From: Aculops lycopersici
Lineage: Eukaryota > Arthropoda > Arachnida > Trombidiformes > Eriophyidae
NCBI GenBank assembly: GCA_015350385.1
Contig: WNKI01000004.1
Coordinates: 2,953,187 to 3,017,186, forward strand
Direction: 5' to 3'
Length of the DNA stretch: 64,000 bases
Every line of letters starts with the position of its first letter. Position 1 is the first letter of the stretch. This document shows, piece after piece, positions 34,373-48,311 of the stretch. The position numbers and the translations under genes were made by a program. The notes below the pieces were generated by a model that worked only from the letters and a program-made list of their open reading frames with translations, made no database searches and was not told where the DNA came from.

Positions 34373-37300
34373 GGTTAGAATCTCAGGTGAAAAGACGCTG
34401 CACAATTAGACTCGCGTAACAGAGGACAGCATTGCGCAACATTCTTGTGCAGCTCCAGCCGGCGCGGCGCTCACCTGTTGCCGCTGCTCTTTTTGAGCGC
34501 CCATCGCGCCGACCCTGAGGGGTTCAGTGGCGGAGCTCCTTCCTCTTGTTCAGCTGAGTAGTGGCAAGCCAAAAAACCGAACTAAACGGAATGGAACGAA
34601 TTGAATTGAAGAGAAGAGAAGAGAAACGAAAAGCCCACGCGGTCGCCCGAGGCTCGCGAGCGTGGAAAGGGCGAACCGAGGAAACTCGAGCAACGGCACG
34701 ACGACGACGGCGCCACCACCAACCAAGTGAACCTCGCCAAAGAACGACAGTCATGTTTGCGAGCAATTCAGTTTCGAGGGGGAGAATTGGAAAAGTTTTG
34801 GAGAAAAAGTTTGCTTGCTCGCTCGCCTGCTGAACGGAACTCATTCGATTCGAAGGCTTCGAGTCTCTGGCGAGATAGCAACACTAACAACGGCGGCGGC
34901 AATGGCAACGCTGACGCAACTCGGCGATGGCCATAATTTGGGTCAACGAGATGAGAGCTCATTGGGCTCACTTTTTTCCCTCTTCTCCTCCTACCTTTTT
35001 ACTCAAAACTCGCTCATCTGCTTTAACCTTCGACTTCTCCTTCCATCGTTTACACTTGTTGCTTTCCTCCTTTCGCTTAGCAGCAAAAAAACGAGTCTCG
35101 CTTGGTGCAACGGCAGCAACAGCATCGACAGAAACAGTGATAGTAACAGCAGCAACAACAACCGGCCGGCCGGCAAATCTAAACTCTCATTTTGCAATCG
35201 GCTTCCACTTCCACGAAACTCGCCGGGTTTCGTTGAACTTTCGACGCAAACACTAGCAGCAGCAGCAGCCCATTTGTCTTTCTTGAAGACACGATGCCAC
35301 CATGCCCGCTCACAATGCGGGACGGCCGAGGCGCGACATTTCCCGCAGCAACTCGTGCTACCTGGTAGTTGTTTTCAGTTAAGAGAGAGAAAGGCCAACT
35401 CTTGTTGTTATCGCAAAAACTATGAGAAAGCGCTCGCTTAGGGCATTAATAATTCATAGTTCGCCTCATATCAACACAAGCTAGCAACAAGAGATGGTCA
35501 CTTCTCCTGGGATCAACGGGCAATGGCAAGCTAGTGAGCCGGTGAGCGGATCACGCGGATGAGCAGCAAGGTGGATAGATCATTAGCATTGGGTTTGCAA
35601 AGAGTTGGTCGCGCGCCATCATTGCAAATTCAAAACTTTGAATGGGCTCCTTCTCGCGGCAAGAGAGGCGCCAGGAACCACTTGTTGCTCAAGCTCGGTG
35701 TTGTTGATGCGACGAGCTCATCCATGAGGCAAGCAAATCAAGCGAATGATGAGATGGGATTAGTTGAGCTGAAGCTCAGCCCATAATTTTCCGCTCCGCT
35801 TTCCTCGCGTCGCAAATTGCATCGCCTCGCATCTAGTCACAGCATCACATTGCTCGGTCAGTTGCAGGTGTAGCAGTTCTCCAAGTTTAAAGTTGGTGCT
35901 GATGAGCCACTAACACTAGCGGCTCGGGTTAACTCATAACTGCTTGGAACAGGCGAGTTGAGTTAGAGTTTACAAGGAGGAGCAAGAGGAGATTTAAATA
36001 AAACTCTTGTGTTCTTTGTCGAGCTAGAAAATCAACATCTCAATTCGTGATGGCGCATGGAACTCATCGTTTTGAGAATGAATTGAGAGTCAGCAGCTAA
36101 CTCATAATGCTACTGCTGCTGCCGCCTTGTTGATGATTATGATGATGGTGATCATGTCTTTGGGCACAACTCCTCCGTAGAAGTGATTACAGCAACCACG
36201 AAAATGATGAAGACAACAGAAACACAACAAAGCAACAAGTGGCCGCCAGACAAGCTCATTGGAAAACCTCAACGAGCTTCTTGTAAGCCAACAACTCGAG
36301 CTTGACTTGAACTTATAAGAGGCGGCGGCAACGGCAAGAAATTCTGCCATGACGACTCGTTGGCGGCGACCTGTTGACTCAATTAGCTTTGGATCAAGTC
36401 GAGGACTAGGAGGCGAAAATGAAGAACAACAGGTGAGCCGAGTAAATCTAACGGAACAACCAGTCAACTTTCGACAGAGAGGAGCGAAATTTAACACCAT
36501 TATCGAGTTAACTTAACTTAACCTGTTGTCTTCCACTTCTCTCTCGCTCTTCCACCTGGAGGCTCTGTAATTGATATGCGCATCAATCGATCGAGCGGCG
36601 CGAAGGAGAATCTCCCCTCAATTCTGCTGACCGACTGACCAGTTACTCTTCTAACGGTGGGAATTTTCTACAAAACTTCAGCTGCCTTCTTTGGCTGGCT
36701 GGAGGGCGGTTAGAATTTCATTGATAGCGAGGGAGAGAGCAACTTGTTGAGCTTTGAGCGTCTCACCTGTCCAAAGAGCCAAGAAGCTAAGTGCAAGCTA
36801 CCAAGTGGAGAGCAAACCGACCGGCGATTGTGTGTGCAAGTGAGACGATGAATTATTAAGACAAAGAGGGAGCTTCAGGTGGTTGTATTAGAAAATGCGA
36901 GAGCTTTACATTGGAAGCTGACGCGCTCATTTTGGCGCCACTGACGCCAAATCCACTCGAGTAATGGACTTTGACGCTTCCACTTGAATTTGCAGCTGGA
37001 GCAGGAGCGAAAGCAGTAGGAATAGCGGGGGAAACCAGCAGATAGCTTTGTTTCGATGATGATAGCAAATGAGATGCGAGGTTTTGTTGTGATGCGCTAT
37101 TAGTAGGCAGCTATTATGACGCAACCGCCACATTTGGCTGCATCTCATCAGCTAAATGTGAAGGCTCAAGTGGGCCAATTAATCGTTGGCGCTGAGGAAA
37201 AGTGCGAGATAAGGAGGGATCTTAGTGCGCTTAGCGAGCGATCAAACGGGATGAGAGATGATAATACACAGAAGGAGAAAAGCACCAACACAAACACTAG

Positions 37301-37887
37301 CTATTCGGCGCCGGCGGATCAGATTACTAGGCGGCCGAGGGGCAATTGGTGGAAAGCGTTATCTGCAGCCACTTGTTGTTGTTGTTGCGAACGCCTCTGT
37401 TTGTCAGGTGTCGCTAACTGATGTTGCTCTCGAGGTTATACGCTGCATCAAGATATAGTCGAGGCGTCAGTGACACCAGCAAGTGACGATGACCTCGCTT
37501 GCCAGAGCAACAGGTGGACACATCCGGTCGCCAGGTAGCTCGACTCGACTCGACTCGACTCACTTGACTTGACTGAAATTTGATCAGATCGAGGAGGAGC
37601 GGAGTAATTCGATCGATTCAATTGTGTGCATGAAATAAAGTCTACCCACCGATCGGTCAGAACGAGTGGCACTCATGGATAGAGAATAGAATGTTGCGTC
37701 ATCTAATGCCGAAGTCTTGTCCCACGGAACTATTTGTTGACTTAAACTACTTTCAATCGGCGGCTCATAGAAGTGCCATTGCCATTGTTGTGTTGGTCAG
37801 CCAACAACTTATCGAGTTACCTCACCTGCGGCAATGACAATGGAAGCGGCAACACCGCAAGGTAAACCTGCAAAGGCAGCAGACAAA

Positions 37888-38970
37888 GCGTAACGAGTCA
37901 ATAGAAAATGCTTAGCTTCTACAGGCGGCCAAGAGGATGACTCTCGTTTGCGCGCTCGCTTATCAAAATCGTCCAAGTGGAAGTGGGAGTTGAGGCTGAA
38001 GCTGAAACTGGAGCTGCAGTAAAAGTTTCGAAGTCCAGGGAGGCAATTTGACACCAGCGAAGCCATTGAATTGAGTTCGTTTGGCTGCGAGGTGAGATGA
38101 AGGGAGAGGGGGAAAAGTTGCGAGTTCAAATCTCTCGTTTCCCTTGCCACAATGTCGCCTCCTCTTCACAGAAGCGTTAGTTTTGAGTTTCAACTTTTGC
38201 TAAACCAACAAAAAGTTAGCAAAAATTTAGGTTAAGAAGACGTAAAAACAAACCTAATCGAAGGCGAGCGTTGAATTTCTCGCTCGCTGGCTGGCTAGAG
38301 CTAGCAATCGGAATATGAATCAAAATCACACAATTGATACAGATAATTTGGACTCCATTCACACGGATGGCGGCGGCCGTTTCCAGTTCAGGCAAGCAAC
38401 AGGTCGTCGTCGTCGCCGCTGCTTCACATGATTTCGCAACGAACGAGTGGGGATGGAATGTGTGTTTAACCTTTGATTCGATTCGATTCCGAACGTCAAA
38501 TCAAATGGTGGGTTTGGACTAGACGAGGTTGATGCGAGTTGCTAGTCAAATACACTGATTGACCATTAAAGTGGCGCCAGAGACCAAATCAAACCTTTCG
38601 CTTATTTTCTCGAGCCAAGAGACTGGAGTTTAAATTGGACCGAGTGCATTAGTCGGACATTCATCATAATCATCATTGCAATCATGTCGCCGTTAAACCA
38701 GCCGATTGCCGGCTAACTAGTCGACATTCACCTGAGTCCGTTTTGGCCGTTTGTTTTTGTAATGCAAATTGCTCGCTTTGGTTACGTCTGTTTCTCATCA
38801 ACAGGAAGCTGAAGAAAGAGAGATAGAGAAAACTTTGATCAAAGTAGCAAGGCGAGGCTAGGCGAATGCGCCCACCTGTCATCCATCCCAAGCGCTCTCT
38901 CGACTAAAAATGCCGCTGAATGATGAAGCTGAATGAGCGATGCAACCAAATAGCTGAATGAAAGTCCGTT
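37888..38970. repeat. Diverged direct repeat, copy A
   Basis: Shares ordered blocks with 48312-49210: GCGTAACGAGTCA near the left end, GATACAGATAATTTGGACT, GGATGGAATGTGTGTT-like, TGATTCGATTC, GAGTGCATTAGTC, CATCATAATCATCA, AATCATGTCGCC and CCCACCTGT near the right end. Order and spacing are kept with indels. It holds no open frame, so the similarity is not coding. Confidence 0.85.
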
Positions 38971-40291
38971 GGCTCTAGCAGTAACAACAACAACAACAAC
39001 AACCGCATCGACAAGTGGCTACCAAAATCAATAAATCATTACCGCTGATTGGCATTTGGAAGTGCGAGCCACTGGTAGCCGATTGACGCGCGCCGATTGA
39101 CGATCTGAGCGGCCACTTGTTTGATCGCTCGCTCGCCAGGTGAGTCGGAATGAGCAATCGATCCCTAATGGCATCTTTTGATCTTATCGCTCGCTCCCAC
39201 ACTTGGACTAAAGAGCGCGCTAATGGTCAGTCAATTGGGTCAGCAGTTTGCTTTTCTTCAACTCTAGGCGCCTCGAGTAACATTGCAACTGGAGAGTCGA
39301 CTAAGCGGCAACTAACTGACTGAAAGAAGAAATCGCCCACGAGGGACACGCGAGAATCAATCAGCTAGCGAGTTGGCTAGCTGGTTCCAGTTCTAAGGCA
39401 ATAGGCTGACTTGGCGACGGCTGGTCGCCCACTCGCCAAGAGGTCGGTTTGATCGCCTCGATGAGCGAGGGGAAAAATGCCGTTGACTCACGCGCGCCAA
39501 TAGAGGCGGCGGCGGCGGCGGCACAAGTTTGAAATGGCAAGCGAGCGAAAAAGAGGCGAGCTCACCTGCGCGCCGATGAATGATGAATCGACATGAAAGC
39601 TCAGCTTCATCATCATCAACAGCAGCAATCGCAGCAGCGGTAGTAACACCGTTGAGCTTCATCATCAATACTCAAGACTAAAGACTCGAGGCGACACGAC
39701 GGCCACGACGGTTAGGACCAAGGCAGAGAGATTCGAATGAGAAAACTCCAAGCGAGTGGGTGAGTTTCCTGGCCAGCGTCTAAACTAAAGAGTTATCCAG
39801 CACCTTTGCTAAGATATCAACTCAAATCTCTTGTGGGCAATAACTAATAGCTGGACAAGTGCTACCACCACCTCTACCACAGTAACAACAAACGATCCCA
39901 CGGAACCACCACTGCAATGTGTAAGTGAATTTAACGCCGCGCTAATGGACTCTCGGAACGCGATAAGCGCTTTGAGATAAGCCATCAAGAGTCTCTTATT
40001 CTGTGGCGAGATTATCGGCTTGTTTGGCCAATTGATTGGAGGCAAGTTGTTTTTCATGCTAGTGAGACTTTTTAATGTGCACTTCTACATCTCCCCGAAG
40101 CATGAGTTTCGTCGATCGTAAGCGAGAGTCTGTGTGAGCTCCGCAATGGCAGCAACAGAAGCACCAGCAACAAGTGGTCAGTCTGCTGAGGTTTCTGCCT
40201 TGCCAACGAGCAGCCGGCGGAGTCAGCAATTCGTCTCGATGCTCCAGAAAAGCAAGAGTTCTTGCTGCGGTTGCGGTCGTTACTCTTGCGG

Positions 40292-40340
40292 GATTATTAC
40301 GATTATTATTATTATTACTACTATTATTATTGTTATTATT
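40292..40340. repeat. (TTA)n-rich microsatellite
   Basis: An imperfect ATT/TTA trinucleotide run of about 49 bases. Confidence 0.85.
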
Positions 40341-43300
40341 TCTACGAGTCTAGACGCAAGTCTCTAGGAGAGCGGCAAGATGGCAACAAGTGGTTCTGGT
40401 GGCCAGCTAAAACGGACGGTCGAACGGAAGGGTAGCCAAGAGGTGAGACTAAAGCTCGGAGGAGGCAAAGGGAACGCCGGTTGCCATCGATGCGTTCCAA
40501 TGATTCGCCAGGCCATCAAAATCATCGGCTATTTCACTCTCCCGCCGGCTTGTTGCTGTTGTTCTTCTTCCTCTCCGAGCCGCCAGAACCACTTGTTGTT
40601 TCTCCGCTTCTTCGTCGTGGCCGCGCAAAACTCCCGCAAGCTGGGCGACCTGTTGATACCGGCGCTGCAAACACATACAGAGAGAGAAACTTGAAGGCAA
40701 ATTCGTTCCGTTGCTTTTGTTTCAGTTGCCATCTCAATGATGTGCTCGAGTTTTTGGACAGACTTTCATCGCTTCAGTGTAATAGATGAGCGAGCGACTC
40801 ACAGTTATTATTTGCCGCTCACTTTTGATGCAACCAGGTGAAGTGAGCCGTCGGCTTCTGCTAGGTAACGAGTGGACGAGACGAAAGCAACAAGTGTCCA
40901 TTTCGCCTCGAGCGTCGCCAAGTGCGCCGAGACGAGCTCATCATCCCCATCCGTCGTCTTCTTCATCGCAGGATACCAATCGATTCTTTAACTTGCTACC
41001 TGGGTTCATCTCAACTCAACTCAACTCAGCGCAGCCACAGCAACGAGTGACCCACTTAGTTGCTAGCGGCGCGCCGTCGACAACTACGCGACAGCAACTG
41101 GCTCGCTCGTCTCCGTAACTAACTCGTTGCTGTCCATGCCTCATCTCTTCTCGTTTTCGGAAACACCATTGAATCGTTTGCAAAACCAACGCCGGCCACA
41201 CACAAAGTCTCACTCTCGCCTACCTCCACTTTGCACTTATGGTCAATTTGTAGCGAGCGAGAAAAGTTGACCCAAGTTGCCGTTGAGCGCCAGCACATGC
41301 GCCTGCGAGTTGCAACAAGTGGTTCGCGTGGCGGTCGGTTGGCAAATTAATGTTGTTTGGTCGCTGCCTTGCTCTCGCTTCGGAATGGATAGATTTGTGG
41401 TGTAGAAATAAATAATTTCCTTTATCTTGATTTACTTAGAACTCTTAAAAAAATTTTCAGTTGAATCTTCAGCAACTCAGCCCAAATCCTACCTCTCCCT
41501 TGCCCCTGAAAAAGAGATGAAAACTTTTTTGGCGTTGAAATTATGTGGTGCTGGTTTAAAGGATCAGTTGGCAGTAGTTGAGATCAGCAACCGAAGCGGC
41601 GGTGGCTATTGAAAGCCGAATGGCTAATCTGGATCAAGGACTTGGCCAGTTTAATGTCATAAAAACTCACTCGCCTGGCGCGCGTCACGAACATGAAGTT
41701 GCAAAACCGCCGGCAGAGGCAACCTCTCAATATCCGCCAAACTCACCTGGTCACTTTTGGCGCTTGTGGCAGTTGAGTAAAGCGAACAGGTTGGCCAACA
41801 GAAGCGCGACAACTCGAAGTCTCGGCGCCTCAGCTTGCGGCAAGTTGATTTCAGTTGAATCGAGTCAGTGGACGAGACTAACGGCGGAGATTAACAAACC
41901 AACCAACTAACTAACTAACTAACTAACAGAGCGAGTGAGCAGAAAGATAAGTCTCTTCGTGTATAAAGACGGAATTTGAAAGACGACGAAAAGGAAAAGG
42001 TAGAGGGTAAAAGATGAAGCCACCAACAGGTTGTTGCTGTTGTTGTTGTTGTATCAACATTTGCAACCTGTTGACTAGCTTTGGGACAAACAGGAGACTC
42101 TTTGCGGTGTTCCAATTTGCCTTCTGCTTGAGCGAGCGAGCGAGCGAGTGACCGACTAACTGACTAAATGAAACGCAACGCAACATCGTCATCCTCTCCA
42201 TCGCAAAGCACCCAGTTAATGTGACCTTCAACTAGAGTGAAGATGCAAGAGGCAAACCAGTTGCTAGATTTCAATGCAGAAATTGATTGGCTTTGGCCGG
42301 CGGCGGGCGCAGTGGTTGCGCAACAACTTTTGCATCATGCTTCGAGCGAAACTTTGGAATGCTCGCGCGTCATGTTAAGTGACCACAGAGACGACGAGGG
42401 GACACATACAAGGAGCAGCGGCAACGGCAACAACAACCTGTTGCCGTTGCATCTCATTTGCCATCTCGGCCGCCGCTCACTCGTACACTTTGGCTGCCGA
42501 TGCTCTCGTTGCTTGGACTCGCCTTCGCCGGCCAGAAGAGCAAGCGACTCATTTGAAGCAGGTAAGCCGACTGATTGGAGTTGCGGCGAGTCAACAGGTT
42601 GCTAGCTCTATTCGCGAAGCAGCGCTCGCCGGCGAGCGCAATACTATTACGACTGAAGCTTAGCGGGAGCAATACTAACCCGAGATTTTAACCGCAGCAC
42701 TGGCGACCATTGCAACAACGAGGCGGCAAGCTACCTGTGCATGTGTCTGTCTGTGTGTTTTAGTGAAAAGTGCCGTTACAACAACAACAACAACAACCAC
42801 CACCACCAGATGCTTACAAGTTACTCGCCCTGCCAAGCGGCTAAACTCGTGGGCTTCTATTGCTCACGCTCTTCTTCATCTCCATCTTTATTCGCGAGCT
42901 AGTCGGTCGGTCGGTTAGTTTGCAAGCAGCAAGCGGAAAATTAATAGACGGACACGACGAAAATGAAGCTCCGACGTTGGATTTGGGTTTTTATTGCTTC
43001 ATTTTAGGCGGATTTCAACTCAATTTTCTCGCTTCTCCAATCTTCTCGGTTTAGGTTTAACCCGCCGACACAACACAACGCCTCGCGTCCTCCAACAAGA
43101 GGTGAGCAAAAGAGAAGAGAGGAGGCCAACTAAATTGCTTCTATTGCTGCCGTTGCAACTCTCGCCGCCGGATTCATTGCTCATAATTCAGCAACTAATG
43201 GTCATATATACGGAGACTATATACTATCCAAGCGCTTAACTTGGCGAGAATTGGTGTTAGAATCGAATCGCATCAATTCGTGCGGTTGATTATCTAAGAC

Positions 43301-43578
43301 AACAGCAGCCGCAACAACAACAACAACAACAACAGCGACAACAGAAACAACAGCAGCAAGTGGACAACCTAAAGATAGAACTCAAACGAATCCTTTGGCT
43401 TCTTTCTTTCTCTTTCTCTTTCTCTTGCTCTCTCAATTGCGAGCGGCGAGTTTAGCCACGAGAGGCGTTGCCTCGAGCGACTTGACCGGTCGGCTGGTTT
43501 CTTCGAAATTTCGACACACTAACTAAGCTTGGCAGCCTAAACAAGGCAAAGCTACATATAGCCATGCTGGCTTTAGCA

Positions 43579-43617
<39 letters not shown>
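43579..43617. repeat. (GCC)13 triplet repeat
   Basis: Thirteen perfect GCC units in intron 1, followed by GTCGTCGTC. It is the most GC-rich spot in the intron. Confidence 0.95.
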
Positions 43618-43619
<2 letters not shown>

Positions 43620-46347
43620 CGTCGCATCCGTTCGCTTGTCGGCGGCGAGACCGCTAACCGTTTAATGCCTAACGATTAGCGCTAACAACACAAACGGTTA
43701 AGCCTCTCGGTCTGGTCGACTAATGCCACAACTACTGCTACAACGAGCCCTACAATGAGCAGCATGAGCATAAATAAGTTCGAGTTTTAAATTTAAATTT
43801 CCTCGCGCTTCGGAGAGTCGAAATAAAAAGTCAGCCATTGATGCCGCAAGCCATTCACTTTAATCTGAAACCCAAATCAGCTAGCCAAGATTCAACTTGG
43901 TCGCTGAAAAGTTTAACTGTGAATGGGCAAGAGCGCGCATCAAGTGGCACTTCTACCACTTCTTGCCATTGGGCTACAACATATGAGCCACCGGTGAGGC
44001 GCAATTGCGGCAACAAGTGGGAATTGGTACGCGCTGTGCGCTCATTTCTCACGGCTCGAGTGTTGCTATTGGCATCATAATAAAGGCGACACTTTGTGGC
44101 TTTGAATGCTCATTTCAAGATAAAGGAAGAGAGAGAGAGAGAAGTTAATTTTGAGTCTGGCGCCGAGTCGTGAGCAGTCGGCGCCGGCGACGATGTTGCG
44201 ATAATTGCGCCGGCGACAATATTGTGCTCAACATGACAACTGCCATTTGACTGAGCAATGTCGTGGTCGTCGTTGCTGTCCGCCGAATGAACTCAACTCG
44301 AGGCTCGAGCGAAAGTTGCGAAGGAGTCTTCGAAGATTCGAACTCGAATCTCTGAACGCGAATCCTGGAGCAACAAGTGGTTTTCGAATGCGCCGCCACC
44401 GGCCACCAAAGAAGCCACATGTTGAGCCAAACTCAGGCCGCTTGACCACCCAGTTGCTTTATTGGTGGCCATAGTCACCATTTCAATTGACTGTGGCTGC
44501 CGATAATTTGGCCATTGAAGTAACTACCGCCACCGCTGCTGCTGCTGCTGCTCACACAGGTGGCCGCCATTTATGGTTGCGGCCAAAGAGCGGGGCGAAG
44601 GAATATCGCGCGCCACTTTTGCCCCTCGATTCCTCTACCTGTTGCTCCCATTTCTAGATCATTATTCTTTCTTTTAGTCGTTCGAAATTTTCCAACATAA
44701 ACTAGTCAAAATCTCGCTGAGTTTTTGTTGTGCTTCACTCAAACACAGACACTAGAGTAGCGAGTTAAAGAAACTCTCACTCGTTTAGTGCACAAACGAT
44801 TGGTGGTGGTGGTGATGCGAAAAATCCTTTTGGTTGCTTGGTTGGTGCGGAAAAATTGACCACAGTTATCAATTCTAAAACTAGCCAACAGCGACATCAA
44901 ATCAAAGCTTAACTCTCTTTAGTGTTGGTGGTGGTTGCTGTTGCTGTGGTTGTGGTTGTGGGCTAACTGTAAATTCTTCTTTGAGAGTTCAATGGCAAGC
45001 GGCGAGATTAGGGGCCAGAGACAATGGCTCTCGAGTTTTGCCGTTCGAATTGCACCACTCGCCGAACTGGAGTCACGTTGCGAGGCAGCTAAAGTTGAAA
45101 GTTTTCCTCTCATTTCCTACACATAAACTCTACGCGTGCCACCACCAAACGAATCCAACAGGTGAACTAGATTTACTCCAGTGATCATTCAAGTTACCTG
45201 TCGTCGGTTGGCGCGTAAAATTTTGAGCGAAATATCGAGCCGAAACTTGGATTGAAGAGAAATTGCAACTGGCCAGCGAGCAACTCATTTGCTCACCAGG
45301 CTCTAAGCAACAAATTGAAACAACCCACTGACCACTTGGCGTTGAGATTGATGAATCGATTTGCGCCTTTGGACCAGCCCAGTGGTCAATTGGTTGACTG
45401 ATGTAAATTATGAGAAGAGAGATGAGCAGACGAGTGCCATCCGACCGGGACTCGGTAGTTGGCTTCTGTACTCTTTAAATTTTAACGACCAAAATTGTGT
45501 CCCGTTATCTTGACTAACATCGATGGCAATTTCTAATGAAAAATTTCATTTGTATGTTTATGTCAGGCACTCGTTTGGTCGAATTCGTCGGTTGAAATGG
45601 TTGGAAAGTTGAAATATTTCACGGGGAAGAATGAGAAAAACTTGCGCTGTACCACTCTAATAATGAAGCAGCAAAAAGGTCTCATCGCCACACACTTCAT
45701 CGAGCGACATGAGCAATCACGCGATTCAAATCAGCTGCCGAAATGCTCTAGATTCTCGCTAATCTGATTGCCGCAGCCACAATGTCACAGCGAACGTACG
45801 TAGGTAGCGGCGTCTCTAGCGATAGGAGCGCCGCCAACAGGCGACACCGTGTCTAGCTAGCTAGCTCACCAGAGCTAATCGAGGCAACCTGTTGATGCTT
45901 TGCCCATCTTGCGTGTAGTCGTTGATCGCTGCTTTCGAGGCCAAGTTTTTGTCAACTCTCGCCTGTGCCAATGGAGCATCTTGATCTAGACAGCACACCT
46001 GTTGACAGTTCGCGTGTTGCTCATCTATCCACCTGTTGTTGTTGCGATTCATTGCCGTTCGTTTTGGGCGCGGAAAGTGGCGCTTGCGGCGCCTCGGCGA
46101 GCGAAAGGTGCGCCGGTGGTTTTTCTAAAGCTTACCTCTAGCCACGAAGCGAGTTTTATTTCATTGGAGACACACGATAGATACATGTACATGCACACAG
46201 GCGACAGTGCGCCGTTAGAGCGAGCGGAGTTTAGACCCAACTTTCAGCTGAACATTGGGCTAGCAGAGCAGAGTTTGCCAAGTTCGACATTCAGACGACA
46301 ACGACGCTGAAGTAGAAAACTTACTCAACTCTCGAAACCGAGGAGAG

Positions 46348-46383
46348 CAGTTTATCTTGCGCTGAAAGTCGCAAGATAAACTG
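46348..46383. repeat. Perfect 14-bp hairpin with 8-nt loop
   Basis: CAGTTTATCTTGCG, loop CTGAAAGT, then CGCAAGATAAACTG. Each arm contains a GATAA core. A degenerate GAAAT/GAAAC pentamer run follows immediately (46386-46431). Confidence 0.92.
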
Positions 46384-47262
46384 TAATGAAATGAAATGAT
46401 ATGAAATGAAACGAAACGAAACGGAACGAAATGACCACAAGGCCAAGCGTCTCGACTAAACTAAAGGGACGGCATGGAAAATAATAAAGTTCGTGTCCAG
46501 ACTCATGATTTTGAACGCAGGAGAGTGGCGCGGCTCAAGATCATCATCATGTTATCATTATGATGATTACCTGCGTTATTATTGTTATTGTTATTGTTAT
46601 TGACCAATAACAAGCGACGAGTGCGCTAGCTAGCTTAAAAAATCCCCGCCTCTTTCGCTGGCAATCGTTTGGCCTCGAAGTTTTGCTACTTATGCTGCTG
46701 TTATTGTTGTTGCTGCACTTTTCAAGGCAAGACCGGAGCGTTAAGCTAAGCTCCAGGTGAGTTTTTGACTGCCGCCTCTCAGCTAGTAGTTTGGTTTAAA
46801 TTGCAATTGGAATTATTCGAAGGAGTAGAAGAAGAAGAAGAAGCGGAGATTCGCCGGAGAAGCCAATTGAGTTTGGTGGGCGAAGAGTCAACGGCGACGG
46901 CGAGGAACTTGAAACTGGATTGTTGTTTGTAGTTTGGCGTTTAGTCATGGACTTTGCATTTAGCCCGCCACTCATTGCTCTTGCCGCTACTATTGCTGCC
47001 TCTTCTCTTTCGAATCTCTAAATCCATCTAGAGACTCACCTGGCTTTCAAAATTTCCATAGCGCTCCGTGAGCAGCAGCACTATGGAACGCAATACAATA
47101 TGGCACTCGACTCAATCGACAAAGTCGAGGGCGAAGCTGCCGGTGGAGCGGACAGGACTCGTAGGCGCTTGCTCGTCGGCTAGTTGGCAGGACCACGAAT
47201 CCACCATCAAGCGGCAAATTCTGCAGTTGGAGCGACGAGTTGGAAGTAAGAGGTAAGAAAGA

Positions 47263-47266
<4 letters not shown>

Positions 47267-47331
<65 letters not shown>

Positions 47332-47481
47332 GACGTAGACGACGACGACGACGGACGACGGACGGACGGAGGACGGTACGTAGTACGTACGTACGTACGT
47401 ACGTACGTACGTACGTACGTCGTACGTACGTACGTACGTACGTACGTACGTACGTACGTACGTACGTACGTACGTACGTAC
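47267..47481. repeat. Compound microsatellite (GA)n-(ACG)n-(GACG)n-(ACGT)n
   Basis: About 64 bases of GA, then GAC/ACG triplets, GGAC tetramers, and about 98 bases of self-complementary ACGT tetramers with a single break, running into an assembly gap. On the other side of the gap AG repeats resume. Confidence 0.95.
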
Positions 47482-47501
47482 NNNNNNNNNNNNNNNNNNN
47501 N
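47482..47501. other. Assembly gap (20 N)
   Basis: Undetermined bases between an ACGT tetramer run and an AG run; the true length is unknown. Confidence 0.99.
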
Positions 47502-48311
47502 AGAGAGAGAGAGAGACAGGGAGACGAGCGACTAAATGGCACGCAAGGCGCCGAGGCGAGAGGGCTAATGTTGCCGGCGCCACTCGTTGCTGGTCCTGCT
47601 GCAGGATCGAGATTGTTGTAATCCCGAGTCAACAGGCACCAGGCAAGGGGAAGCGAGCTCACCTTTTACAGTTAACCTAAATCGTGACTTGATTTGGGCG
47701 GCCAACATTAATGTATTAACCTGGCCATTAATGCTAATCAACGCGCATCTTTCTCTCTCGCAATCTAACTGGCTAACTCTAGCAAACTCTTACGCTGTTG
47801 CTCTCACCTGTTGCTCAAGCGCCACCAAGACTAGGAACTGGACGACGGACCGTTAGACTAACTCGATTCGCTACTTTGCCATTTACACTGTAGAGGAAAA
47901 CTCCGGCGAGGAACTTCGAACAGGTTGCCGGCGGCCGACAAGCGAGCCAGTCAGCCGGTAGCTTTGCTTTTCAAATGAAGAAGTTGGAAAACTTGGCACA
48001 TGTTGGAATTAGCTAAATTTGGTGGCGACGACTCGATGGCGACGACGACGGCGCTTCTGGCGGCTGCCAAGAGTGTTTCTACCTGCCGCCTCAAGATTCG
48101 ACAGAAGAATCCAGAGGGATAGAACGCTTGACCATCGCTGAGGCAAACCATTCTACCTCAACCAAGCGACGAATCATCCATTGGTGAGCGAGTTTGATTC
48201 TTTTAAGTGCCGTTTCACCAGCAATGGCAATGGCAATGTCAGAGTCAGTGATAAAGGTAAAGGTAGAGGTGATGGCGAAGACAACACACACACACCAAAT
48301 ACACTTTCAGC

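Noticed and set aside
36102..36500. 132-codon minus-strand frame in intron 1
   Set aside because: Ends in Ile and Ala runs from ATGATT and GCC/GCT repeats; no splice phases fitting the giant gene were found.
47047..47662. Minus-strand frames across the GA/ACGT microsatellite
   Set aside because: The protein is Ser-Leu and Tyr-Val-Arg-Thr repeats generated by dinucleotide and tetranucleotide runs, and spans a gap.
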